DNA from: Alloalcanivorax dieselolei B5
GTDB taxonomy: Bacteria > Pseudomonadota > Gammaproteobacteria > Pseudomonadales > Alcanivoracaceae
Assembly: GCF_000300005.1 (NCBI RefSeq)
Contig: NC_018691.1
Span: forward strand, 3,038,001-3,102,000
DNA: 64,000 bases
Direction of reading: 5' to 3'
A program made the position numbers and the translations under genes. The notes under the pieces are model-generated. The model saw only the letters and a program-made list of their open reading frames with translations. It searched no databases and had not been told where the DNA came from. Below are positions 55,931 to 64,000 of the stretch, one piece after another (within the stretch, counting starts at the first letter, position 1; each line of letters opens with the position of its first letter).

Positions 55931-56280
55931 TCAAACCCCTTGAGACGCTCCATCATATGTCAAGCGAGCGTTCTTGATCGCTGCATGGCTGCGATCGGCC
56001 CACCGGACAAACACGGTCAGAGGTTCGAGAATCGTTTCGCCTAGAGGCGTCAGGCAGTACTCGACGCTCGGCGGCTTGGTCGTGAACAACTTCCGCGCGA
56101 TCAGTCCGTCGCGTTCCAGATCGCGGAAAGTCTGCGTCAGCATTCGCTTGGAGACGTCTGGAATCGCGCGCTGAACAGCGCCGAAGCGAAGAGGACCGTC
56201 CGCCAAAGTGACCAGGATGGCCCTTGCCAACGACTACCGTGCTACGCAACTTGGCTGCGCCAGCTTCACCAGGGAACATG
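55931..56280 (-). pseudogene. HxlR-family regulator, frameshifted
   Basis: [20 protein letters not shown], then [22 protein letters not shown] and [15 protein letters not shown] is the HxlR winged helix. The usual GGKW lead-in is in another frame: VVVGK is followed by a shift near 56222 that two missing bases would explain. The N-terminal cysteine region is not clear. Probably inactive unless a start inside the gene is used. Confidence 0.6.
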
Positions 56281-56410
56281 AAATAGGTTGCTAGCGGAGC
56301 GTACATGGCAAGCCTGAACGTCCCTTCGGAGCAAGCCATGATCGTCGTCAACCGTCTCGGTTTGGCGCGATTGCCAACCGGCGGCTTCCTTCACGCGGGA
56401 GGCTTGCTCT

Positions 56411-57355
56411 ATGGAATTGCGTCATCTCAGATGTTTTCTGGCTGTTGCCGAAGAACTTCATTTCGCCCGTGCTGCCGAGCGATTGCATATCGAGCAGTCG
56501 CCGTTGTCGCGTGCAATAAAGGAGTTGGAAGAAGACCTCGGAGTGAAATTGTTCGTCCGTACCACGCGCAGCACTCGGCTTACTCATGCCGGGAAGCTGT
56601 TTCTTGAGCGTGTGCCCCGTGTGTTCACCGCCTTGCAGCAGGCACACGACAGTGTGAAAGCCGCCGCCAATGGCTTTCACGGCCAGTTGCGGGTTGCACT
56701 CTCCGACGGCATCACGCCACTGCGATTCTCAACGTTTCTGGCCTTGTGCCGCCAAGAGGAACCTGAGACCGAGATTCGCTTGTCGGAGGTCCCGCTAGCG
56801 CAGCAAATCAAGGGCCTGCACGAGGATCTGTATGACGTAGGCTTTGCCCAATCGGACGAAGTTGGCGATGGCGTTATCGCGGAACCCGTTTGGGGTGATC
56901 CGCTGATGGTAGCAGTGCCTGCTCGCCATCCTCTCTTGAAGTACAAACGCATTCCCTTAGAGGAAGTTCTGCACTATCCGCTGGTACTCGGCGATCCTCA
57001 GACCTGCGAAGGCCATGTACGCCAGATAGATCGCGCGCTCCGACGAGTAGAGCAGGAGCCCCTGATTGTCGAGCGAGTCAGTACTATCGATCTATTGATG
57101 GCTTTGGTGTCGGCAGGTTTTGCTTTGGGGCTAGCTGGCGCCTCGCATATCGCAGCCAGCCGCGAGCCGGGCGTAGTGGCGCGCCCACTGGCCGGCCGCA
57201 CGCCGATGCTCACCACTTATCTGTTGCGTCTGGACGGAGAGACGTCTCAGCCACTGGCGCGTTTCATCGAAAGGGTAAGTTCTACCGAATCGCCCAGTGG
57301 ACAAAAGCCTTCCACAACACCCCCGTTTGATGGATTGAAGGAACCAAAGACATGA
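56411..57355 (+). CDS. LysR-family regulator of the ICE core
   Basis: 314-aa LysR: MELRHLRCFLAVAEELHFAR, then AAERLHIEQSPLSRAIKELEEDLGVKLF forms the HTH. Position just before eexN and traG is conserved in Tn4371-family ICEs, so this is core, not cargo. It marks the right edge of the accessory region. The stop overlaps eexN by 4 bp. Confidence 0.9.
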   Translation: MELRHLRCFLAVAEELHFARAAERLHIEQSPLSRAIKELEEDLGVKLFVRTTRSTRLTHAGKLFLERVPRVFTALQQAHDSVKAAANGFHGQLRVALSDGITPLRFSTFLALCRQEEPETEIRLSEVPLAQQIKGLHEDLYDVGFAQSDEVGDGVIAEPVWGDPLMVAVPARHPLLKYKRIPLEEVLHYPLVLGDPQTCEGHVRQIDRALRRVEQEPLIVERVSTIDLLMALVSAGFALGLAGASHIAASREPGVVARPLAGRTPMLTTYLLRLDGETSQPLARFIERVSSTESPSGQKPSTTPPFDGLKEPKT

Positions 57356-57600
57356 ACAAGAGCATGGTGATGATACTCGCCGTGGCACTAGCCGCCTGCG
57401 GAAAATCCGAGTCAACCGAAACGGTAGCGTCGCTTGCGGCCAATCCCGAACGACTGAAGGAACTGCGCCAGCAGTGCAAAACAGATCGCGCCAAGCTAGG
57501 CGGCGAACTTTGCAATCGTGTGGCCGAGGCGTCGAATCGACGCTTCTTTGGAGACAGCAAGGTACCCTACAACCCGCCAAAGGAATCTCCTAAGTTCTGA
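57352..57600 (+). CDS. EexN-family entry-exclusion lipoprotein
   Basis: 82-aa lipoprotein: signal MNKSMVMILAVALAAC with Cys16 as lipid site, then a short charged domain containing LKELRQQCKTDRAKLGGELC and FGDSKVPYNPP. EexN proteins prevent a second, related element from entering by conjugation. The 218 bp to traG (57,601-57,818) is a leader without a gene. Confidence 0.87.
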   Translation: MNKSMVMILAVALAACGKSESTETVASLAANPERLKELRQQCKTDRAKLGGELCNRVAEASNRRFFGDSKVPYNPPKESPKF

Positions 57601-57818
57601 GCGTAGCCAATTCGCACGCGATATCGGCTTCCTAAGCAGGCACGCTGCAATACGGCATTGCCCGAGGCATTTTCCCTCGATTCGCCGTGACGTGAAATCT
57701 TGCTTTTTCGTCGACCTTTGTCCCGATAACGGTCTTTGACCGTCCTTGAACTGACCCCGACCCTCGAGTGTGCGGCACGCCTTTGTGCCGCCGGTTGCGC
57801 AGGAGAGCGGAGGCCAGG

Positions 57819-59822
57819 ATGCAAGGTCAAGGCGTGTTTTTCGGGCAGGTCGGTGTCGTCTTCGGCATCGCTATCGCCGGTGTGTGGATCGCCACACAGT
57901 GGACAGCCGCCGCACTGGGCTACCAGCTACGCCTAGGCTCGCCCTGGTTCGATTTCTTCGGCACGCCGGTCTATCACCCGTGGCGGTTGTTCGAGTGGTG
58001 GTTCTTCTTCGATGCTTATGCGCCCCGAGTCTTCGACACGGGCGGCGCGATTGCGGGCGGCAGCGGCTTGGTGGCTGTCGTGGTCGCCATCGCCATGTCC
58101 GTGTGGCGCTCGCGGCAATCGAAACTGGTGACGACCTACGGGTCGGCGCGCTGGGCCGACGCAGCTGATATTCGAAAGGCGGGACTAACGCAGCCCGCAG
58201 GCGTCTTCCTTGGTCGGCATGACGACCAATACCTGCGGCACGAAGGCCCGGAGCACGTCCTGACCTTCGCACCGACGCGATCCGGCAAGGGCGTCGGCCT
58301 GGTAGTTCCCACGCTGTTGAGCTGGCCAGCGTCCGCCGTCATTCACGACATCAAAGGCGAGAACTGGCAGATCACCGCCGGATGGCGTTCGCGCTTCTCG
58401 CACTGCCTCCTATTCAACCCCACTGATTCGAAGTCGGCGGCCTACAACCCGCTGCTGGAAGTCCGGCGCGGCGCGCATGAGGTGCGCGACGTACAGAACA
58501 TCGCCGACATCCTGGTTGATCCCGAAGGTGCGCTGGAGCGCCGCAACCATTGGGAAAAGACTTCGCACGCGCTCCTGGTCGGCGCCATCCTGCATGTGCT
58601 CTATGCGGGAACCGATAAGACACTGCGCGGCGTCGCCAACTTCCTGTCCGATCCGGCGTGCCCGTTCGAGCTGACGCTGCATCGGATGATGACGACGCGG
58701 CATCTCGGAGATACGCCGCATCCCGTTGTCGCATCCGCCGCGCGCGAAGTGCTTAACAAGTCGGACAACGAGCGGTCTGGCGTGCTGTCCACGGCCATGT
58801 CCTTCCTCGGCCTGTACCGCGATCCCACGGTGGCCGAAGTCACATCGCGTTGCGACTGGCGCATCGCCGACCTGATCGCATCCGAGCATCCCGTCTCGCT
58901 GTACCTCGTCGTGCCGCCGTCCGACATCAGCCGCACGAAGCCACTGGTGCGGTTGATTCTCAACCAGATCGGCCGGCGTTTAACGGAATCGCTCGACGGC
59001 AGCGACGACATTGCACGCCGTCACAAGCTGTTGCTGATGCTCGATGAGTTCCCGGCACTGGGCCGGCTCGATTTCTTCGAGACAGCGCTGGCGTTTATGG
59101 CCGGCTATGGCATCCGCAGTTTCCTCATCGCGCAGTCGCTCAATCAGATCGATAAGGCCTACGGCCAGAACCATTCCATTCTCGACAACTGCCATGTGCG
59201 CGTGACATTCGCCACCAACGACGAACGCACCGCCAAGCGCATTTCCGAAGCGCTGGGCACCGCTACCGAGTTGCGCGCACAGCGCAACTACGCCGGCCAC
59301 CGGCTCGCGCCTTGGCTGGGGCACCTGATGGTGTCGCGGCAAGAAACCGCGCGTCCGCTGTTGACGCCCGGCGAAATGATGCAACTCCCGCCGGACGACG
59401 GCGTGGTGATGGTGTCGAGCCTCGCGCCGATCAAGGCCAAGAAGTTGCGCTACTACGCCGACGCGAATTTCCAGCAGCGCGTGCTACCGCCGCCCACGCT
59501 CACCGCCGGGCGCTACGCCGATGCGCCGCCGCTCCGTCCAGACGACTGGAGCGGCTTGGCTATCCCTGTCGTACCTGCCGCTTCGACCGCAGCGCTGAAC
59601 TTGACCGACAGCGAAGCCGCTGCCGACGACGGCGGACCGCGTCGACAACCGGAGCTATCCGAGGTCACCGAATACCTCCCCGACCAAGAGCCAGCGACCA
59701 GCGACCTGGCGCTGCTCGATGACGACGACTTGCCGTTGCCCCTTCCTCGCCAGCTCGACCCGGCCATGCAGCGCACGGCCCGGCTGGCATCCCTCGACCA
59801 ACACGACGGAATCGAGCTATGA
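57819..59822 (+). CDS. traG: Type IV coupling protein TraG (VirD4)
   Basis: 667-aa coupling ATPase linking the relaxosome to the mating channel. Two N-terminal TM segments (about 7-27 and 70-92) are followed by Walker A FAPTRSGKGVGLVVP (about residues 146-160) and Walker B LLLMLDEFPALG (about 403-414). Start at 57819 follows AGCGGAGG. The stop overlaps the copG gene by 4 bp. Confidence 0.94.
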   Translation: MQGQGVFFGQVGVVFGIAIAGVWIATQWTAAALGYQLRLGSPWFDFFGTPVYHPWRLFEWWFFFDAYAPRVFDTGGAIAGGSGLVAVVVAIAMSVWRSRQSKLVTTYGSARWADAADIRKAGLTQPAGVFLGRHDDQYLRHEGPEHVLTFAPTRSGKGVGLVVPTLLSWPASAVIHDIKGENWQITAGWRSRFSHCLLFNPTDSKSAAYNPLLEVRRGAHEVRDVQNIADILVDPEGALERRNHWEKTSHALLVGAILHVLYAGTDKTLRGVANFLSDPACPFELTLHRMMTTRHLGDTPHPVVASAAREVLNKSDNERSGVLSTAMSFLGLYRDPTVAEVTSRCDWRIADLIASEHPVSLYLVVPPSDISRTKPLVRLILNQIGRRLTESLDGSDDIARRHKLLLMLDEFPALGRLDFFETALAFMAGYGIRSFLIAQSLNQIDKAYGQNHSILDNCHVRVTFATNDERTAKRISEALGTATELRAQRNYAGHRLAPWLGHLMVSRQETARPLLTPGEMMQLPPDDGVVMVSSLAPIKAKKLRYYADANFQQRVLPPPTLTAGRYADAPPLRPDDWSGLAIPVVPAASTAALNLTDSEAAADDGGPRRQPELSEVTEYLPDQEPATSDLALLDDDDLPLPLPRQLDPAMQRTARLASLDQHDGIEL

Positions 59823-60283
59823 GCCAATACCGCCTCAACCTGTTCATTCCGCACGAGCACGCCAAGCGGCTCGACGAACTGGCCGCCAAGAAAGGCGTGT
59901 CCAAGTCGTCCATCGTCGCGGCGGCGCTAGCGTCCTGGCTGTCGCCGGACGCGGGCGACCAGCGCGAGGCCGCCATCGCCAAGCGGTTGGATCGACTGTC
60001 GCGCCAGTTCGAGAGGCTGGAGCGCGACCAGAACATCGAGATCGAAACGCTGGGGCTGTTTGTCCGCTACTTCCTGACGGTCAGCACGCCGGTTCCTGAA
60101 GCCCATCAAGACGCAGCACGCGCGCAAGGCAAAGCGCGCTTCGAGCAGTTCGTTGAACAACTCGGCCGCCACCTGATGCGCGGGCGCAGCCTGGTGCGCG
60201 ACGTGGTGGAGGAACTGCATCCCGACACTTCTCACTTGGACGATGCGGCGGCTATGGCTGAGGCTCAGGAGCGTGCTTCATGA
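59819..60283 (+). CDS. CopG-family regulator of the trb operon
   Basis: 154-aa protein with an N-terminal ribbon-helix-helix (YRLNLFIPHEHAKRLDELAA, KKGVSKSSIVAAALASWLS) and a helical C-terminus. It sits between traG and trbB with 4-bp overlaps, as in other Tn4371 ICEs; likely a regulator or an accessory relaxosome DNA-binding protein. Confidence 0.82.
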   Translation: MSQYRLNLFIPHEHAKRLDELAAKKGVSKSSIVAAALASWLSPDAGDQREAAIAKRLDRLSRQFERLERDQNIEIETLGLFVRYFLTVSTPVPEAHQDAARAQGKARFEQFVEQLGRHLMRGRSLVRDVVEELHPDTSHLDDAAAMAEAQERAS

Positions 60284-61317
60284 GCGCCATCCCCTCGACT
60301 GTCGGGCAGTCCTTCGCCACCACGTCGCTCGACCGGCGCATCCGCATGCTGCGCACGGCGATGGGACCGTTGATCGCCGCCGCGCTCGAAGACCCGGACG
60401 TGGTGGAAATCATGCTCAACCCCGATCGCACACTTTGGGTCGATCGCCTGTCGTCCGGCCGCGCGCCGCTGGGCGCAGAACTGTCAGAGGAAGACGGCGA
60501 ACGCATCATTCGCTTGGTCGCCGCGCATGTTGGCGCGGAAGTCCATCGCGGCCAGCCGCTCTTGAGCGCTGAGTTGCCAGAAACCGGCGAACGCTTCGAG
60601 GGCATCCTGCCACCAGCCGCGCCGGGGCCAGCCTTCGCGCTACGCAAGCGCGCGGTGGGCGTGATCCCGCTGGAGCGCTATGTCTCCGACGGGATGATGA
60701 CGGTCGAACAAGCCGAGTTCTTGCGGGGGGCAGTGCGCGAGCGACAGAACATCTTGATCGCTGGCGGCACCAGCACCGGCAAGACCACGCTCGCCAATGC
60801 CTTACTCGCGGAAATCGCCGCCACCGGCGACCGCGTGTTGGTGCTCGAAGACACCATCGAACTGCAATGCACGGCGCGCGACCACGTGCCGCTGCGCACG
60901 CGTGCCGGTGTCGTGTCGATGACCGAACTGGTTCGCGCCACGATGCGGCTGCGCCCCGACCGCGTGATCGTCGGCGAAGTACGCGGCGGCGAAGCGCTGG
61001 ATCTCATCAAGGTGTGGGGCACCGGCCATCCCGGCGGCATCGCCACGATCCATGCCGGTTCTGCCGTCGGCGCGCTTTTGCGCCTGGAGCAACTGATTCT
61101 CGAAGTCGCTGTGAATCCGCCGCGGGCGCTCGTCGCCGAGGCCGTCAACGTCGTCATCCATATCGCCGGCCGTGGCCGGCGTCGCCGCATCGAGAGCATT
61201 GCCCGCGTCCTTGGTTTCGACGGCGTGGGCTATCGCCTCGCGGATGCACTGGAGCCACCGCTTCCAGAACTGCCGCTTTTTCCCCCATCCCCTGACCACC
61301 TTGGAGAACTGCCATGA
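60280..61317 (+). CDS. trbB: Conjugal transfer ATPase TrbB (VirB11)
   Basis: 345-aa hexameric secretion ATPase. Walker A is IAGGTSTGKTTLANALL (about residues 161-177), the Asp box LVLEDTIELQ follows, then RPDRVIVGEVRGGEALDLIK (Walker B) and the His box GHPGGIATIHAGS. It powers pilus assembly and transfer. Tightly overlapped on both sides. Confidence 0.95.
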   Translation: MSAIPSTVGQSFATTSLDRRIRMLRTAMGPLIAAALEDPDVVEIMLNPDRTLWVDRLSSGRAPLGAELSEEDGERIIRLVAAHVGAEVHRGQPLLSAELPETGERFEGILPPAAPGPAFALRKRAVGVIPLERYVSDGMMTVEQAEFLRGAVRERQNILIAGGTSTGKTTLANALLAEIAATGDRVLVLEDTIELQCTARDHVPLRTRAGVVSMTELVRATMRLRPDRVIVGEVRGGEALDLIKVWGTGHPGGIATIHAGSAVGALLRLEQLILEVAVNPPRALVAEAVNVVIHIAGRGRRRRIESIARVLGFDGVGYRLADALEPPLPELPLFPPSPDHLGELP

Positions 61318-61697
61318 CACAGATGCACGCCCATACTTTCCGCATTTCCGTAAATCCGGCCTCAATCCTGGCTCGCCTGCGGCGCCTGGCTGGCCCCGCG
61401 CATCACGGCCTGCTGACCGCCGCCGTGATGCTGACGACGGCCGGCACGGCACGGGCTGCCGGTTCGTCGATGCCCTGGGAAGGCCCGCTCGAATCCATTC
61501 TCGAATCCATCCAAGGGCCGGTCGCGCGCATCGTTGCGGTCATCATCATCATCGCCACCGGCCTGGCGCTGGCCTTCGGCGACACGAGCGGCGGCTTCCG
61601 CAAGCTGATCCAGATCGTGTTCGGTCTGACCATCGCGTTCGCGGCGTCGAGCTTCTTCCTGTCGTTCTTCAGCTTCTCCGGCGGGGCCGTCGTATGA
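61314..61697 (+). CDS. trbC: Conjugal pilin TrbC (VirB2)
   Basis: 127-aa prepilin with a long signal sequence (about residues 20-44, ending ARAAGSSMPWEGPLE) and two TM helices (IVAVIIIIATGLALAFGD and IVFGLTIAFAASSFFLSFF). TraF (27.1 kb) is expected to trim and cyclise it. Confidence 0.92.
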   Translation: MTQMHAHTFRISVNPASILARLRRLAGPAHHGLLTAAVMLTTAGTARAAGSSMPWEGPLESILESIQGPVARIVAVIIIIATGLALAFGDTSGGFRKLIQIVFGLTIAFAASSFFLSFFSFSGGAVV

Positions 61698-61963
61698 GCA
61701 CGGCTAACGACTTGCCGGGCTTCGAGGTGCCACTTCACCGCTCGCTGACCGAGCCGATCCTGATGGGCGGCGCGCCGCGCACCGTGGCAATTGCCAACGG
61801 GACGCTGGCCGCTGCCGTCGGCCTGGGCCTGCAACTGTGGATTCCCGGCGTCGTGCTCTGGATCGTCGGCCATTCGCTGGCGGTGTGGGGGGCGCGCGTC
61901 GATCCGCAGTTCATGCAGGTGTTCGCTAAGCACATCAAGCACAAGCCGCTGTTGGACGTGTGA
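61694..61963 (+). CDS. trbD: Conjugal transfer protein TrbD (VirB3)
   Basis: 89-aa membrane protein: FEVPLHRSLTEPILMGGAPR then two close TM segments up to VVLWIVGHSLAVWGA and FMQVFAKHIKHKPLLDV. This is the standard VirB3 form. It overlaps trbC and precedes trbE by 10 bp. Confidence 0.92.
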   Translation: MSTANDLPGFEVPLHRSLTEPILMGGAPRTVAIANGTLAAAVGLGLQLWIPGVVLWIVGHSLAVWGARVDPQFMQVFAKHIKHKPLLDV

Positions 61964-61973
61964 GGACCGAGCC

Positions 61974-64000
61974 ATGTTGAATCTCGCCGAATACCGCCAG
62001 CGCCCCGCATTACTTGCCGACTGGCTGCCGTGGGCCGGACTGGTCGCGCCGGGTGTCGTCTTGAACAAGGACGGCAGTTTCCAGCGCACGGCGCGCTTTC
62101 GTGGCCCTGATCTGGACAGCGCGACGCAAGGCGAGCTGATCGCCACGACGGCGCGCTTGAACAACGCGCTGCGCCGACTCGGCGCCGGCTGGGCGCTGTT
62201 CGTCGAAGCCGAACGCCGGCCGGCGGCGGATTATCCGCGCTCGGATTTCCCCGAACCGTTGTCGTGGCTGGTGGACGAGGAACGGCGCGCGACCTTCGAG
62301 GAATCAGGCCACCACTTCGAGAGCGGCTATCACCTCACGCTGCAATACCTCCCGGCGGAGGAATCCCGCGCCCGCGCAGCGAAGCTGCTGTACGAGAACA
62401 CGCCGACCGCAGGCGTGGACTGGCGCGAACGCATGACCGCGTTCGTCGCGGAAACGGGCCGCGTCTTCGACCTGCTCGATGGTGTGATGCCGGAGATCGA
62501 CTGGCTCGATGACGCCGAAACGCTGACCTACCTGCATGCGACCGTCTCGACACGGCGCTACCGCGTCGCCGTGCCGGACGTGCCGTTCCACCTTGACGCG
62601 CTGCTTGCTGACGCGCCCTTGATCGGCGGCCTCGCACCAATGCTTGGCGACCAGCACCTGCGCATCGCCACGGTACGCGGCTTCCCAACCTCGACCTGGC
62701 CGGGGATTCTGGACGACCTCAACCGGCTGGGCTTCGCCTACCGCTGGAGCACGCGCTTTTTGTGCATGGACAAATCGGAGGCCGAAAAGGAACTCGGCCG
62801 CCTGCGCCGGCAGTGGTTCGCCAAGCGCAAGAACGTGGTGGCGCTTCTGCGCGAAACCATCTTCCAGCAGGAAAGCCCGTTGGTGGATACCGACGCCAGC
62901 AACAAATCGGCGGATGCCGACGCTGCCTTGCAGGAACTGGGCAGCGATCAAGTTGCCTTCGGCTACGTCACCGCGACCGTGACGGTGCTCGATGCCGATG
63001 CCAACACGGCTGACGAGAAGCTGCGCATGGTGGAGCGCGCGATTCAGGGTCGAGGGTTCGTGACGATTCCCGAAACCCTCAATTCGGTGGAGGCGTGGCT
63101 ATCGTCGGTGCCAGGCAACGCCTACGCCAACGTGCGACAGCCCATCGTCTCGACGCTGAACCTCGCGCACCTGATGCCGGTATCGGCGGTGTGGGCCGGG
63201 CCGGAGAAGAACGCCCATCTCGACGGCCCGCCGTTGATCGTCACCCGCACCGAAGGCGCGACGCCGTTTCGGCTGGTGACGCACATCGGCGACGTGGGTC
63301 ACACGCTGATCGCCGGCCCCACCGGCATGGGCAAGTCGGTCTTGCTTGCTACGCTGGCCATGCAGTTCCGCCGCTATCCCGGCTCGCGCATTTTCGCGTT
63401 CGACATGGGCCGCTCCATGCGGGCGACGGCGCTGGGCCTGGGCGGCGAATACTACGATCTCGGCGCTGATGGCGCGATCGCCTTCCAGCCGCTCGCGCAC
63501 ATCGACCGGGAGAGCTATCGAACCTGGGCCGCCGAATGGGTCGAAGGTCGCCTGACCCACGAAGGTGTCCCCGTCGGCCCCGACGAGAAGGCGGCCATCT
63601 GGTCGGCGCTCGGGAGTCTCGCCGGCGCGCCGGTCGAACAGCGAACGCTCACGGGCCTGTCGGTGTTGTTGCAGTCGAACGCGCTGCGCCAGGCACTCGC
63701 GCCCTACGTGCTCGGCGGCGCGCACGGCAGGCTGCTCGATGCCGATCACGACCGCCTGGGCGCGGCCGACGTGCAGTGCTTCGAGATGGAGGAGCTGATG
63801 CACAGCAAGGCTGCGGTGTTAGCTGTGCTGGGCTACCTGTTCGCGCGCTTCGATGAGCGGTTCGACGGTGCGCCGACTTTGCTGATCCTCGATGAATCCT
63901 GGCTGTTCCTCGACGATCCGGTATTCGCCGCGCGCATCCGCCAGTGGCTGAAGACGCTGCGCAAGAAGAACGTCAGCGTCATCTTCGCCACGCAGTCGCT
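61974..64000 (+). CDS. trbE: Conjugal transfer ATPase TrbE (VirB4), 5' part
   Basis: At least 675 residues of a protein usually about 815-850 aa; the gene runs off the window. CagE/TrbE N-terminal domain, then Walker A AGPTGMGKSVLLATLA (about residues 447-462) and Walker B TLLILDESWLFLDD (about 632-645), with KNVSVIFATQSL at the edge. It is the large ATPase at the base of the type IV channel. Confidence 0.95.
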   Translation, partial: MLNLAEYRQRPALLADWLPWAGLVAPGVVLNKDGSFQRTARFRGPDLDSATQGELIATTARLNNALRRLGAGWALFVEAERRPAADYPRSDFPEPLSWLVDEERRATFEESGHHFESGYHLTLQYLPAEESRARAAKLLYENTPTAGVDWRERMTAFVAETGRVFDLLDGVMPEIDWLDDAETLTYLHATVSTRRYRVAVPDVPFHLDALLADAPLIGGLAPMLGDQHLRIATVRGFPTSTWPGILDDLNRLGFAYRWSTRFLCMDKSEAEKELGRLRRQWFAKRKNVVALLRETIFQQESPLVDTDASNKSADADAALQELGSDQVAFGYVTATVTVLDADANTADEKLRMVERAIQGRGFVTIPETLNSVEAWLSSVPGNAYANVRQPIVSTLNLAHLMPVSAVWAGPEKNAHLDGPPLIVTRTEGATPFRLVTHIGDVGHTLIAGPTGMGKSVLLATLAMQFRRYPGSRIFAFDMGRSMRATALGLGGEYYDLGADGAIAFQPLAHIDRESYRTWAAEWVEGRLTHEGVPVGPDEKAAIWSALGSLAGAPVEQRTLTGLSVLLQSNALRQALAPYVLGGAHGRLLDADHDRLGAADVQCFEMEELMHSKAAVLAVLGYLFARFDERFDGAPTLLILDESWLFLDDPVFAARIRQWLKTLRKKNVSVIFATQS

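Overview
This window joins two kinds of DNA. Positions 1-9,871 are chromosomal backbone of a GC-rich gammaproteobacterium: fabD, plsX, rpmF, yceD, yceF, sppA, a HAD phosphatase, rluC and rne. This gene order is typical of the class. The large, low-complexity RNase E tail fits an Alcanivorax- or Pseudomonas-like host, but the genus is an inference.

From about 9,872 to the right edge lies the left part of an integrative and conjugative element (ICE) of the Tn4371 family. It is inserted in the T-tract of the rne terminator at TTTTTTAT, which fits the family target TTTTTYAT. The core runs: tyrosine integrase, YhcG-type nuclease protein, RadC, DUF932, ParB, DUF736, XRE regulator, DUF2958, DUF2285, AlpA-like, RepA with iteron-like repeats, ParA, RHH protein, DUF2840, TraF and the TraI/DUF3363 relaxase (10.0-30.1 kb). 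It resumes with LysR, EexN, TraG, a CopG protein and TrbB-TrbC-TrbD-TrbE (56.4-64.0 kb). The right end and attR lie outside the window.

Two accessory blocks interrupt the core. The first (13.2-17.2 kb) is more AT-rich and holds a leftward three-gene unit: a ribbon-helix-helix protein, a 960-aa N6-adenine methyltransferase and a 238-aa protein with a PD-(D/E)XK-like signature. It looks like a self-regulated restriction or defence module. The second (30.1-56.4 kb) is a chain of small units, most made of a regulator next to an oxidoreductase or transporter: LysR/DODA-type dioxygenase/azoreductase, AraC/aldo-keto reductase, MFS, WYL/VOC, LysR/SDR-SDR-DUF1097-tautomerase-DUF3861-DoxX-MFS, TetR/metallo-beta-lactamase-fold lipoprotein/SDR, TetR/SDR and a broken HxlR. 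The shared theme is probably handling of quinones, aldehydes or other electrophiles. IS elements or remnants of the ISL3, IS21, IS1595, IS5 and IS3/IS2 types are scattered through it.

The most striking observation is that the 3' end of the relaxase gene occurs four times in direct orientation: the intact gene end at 30,089 and three broken copies ending at 33,234, 42,269 and 44,014. Each copy runs to a relaxase-like stop codon, and new cargo begins directly after it. Copies farther from traI are on the whole more decayed, and differences are concentrated at synonymous sites. This looks like a layered record of repeated cargo capture at the end of traI.
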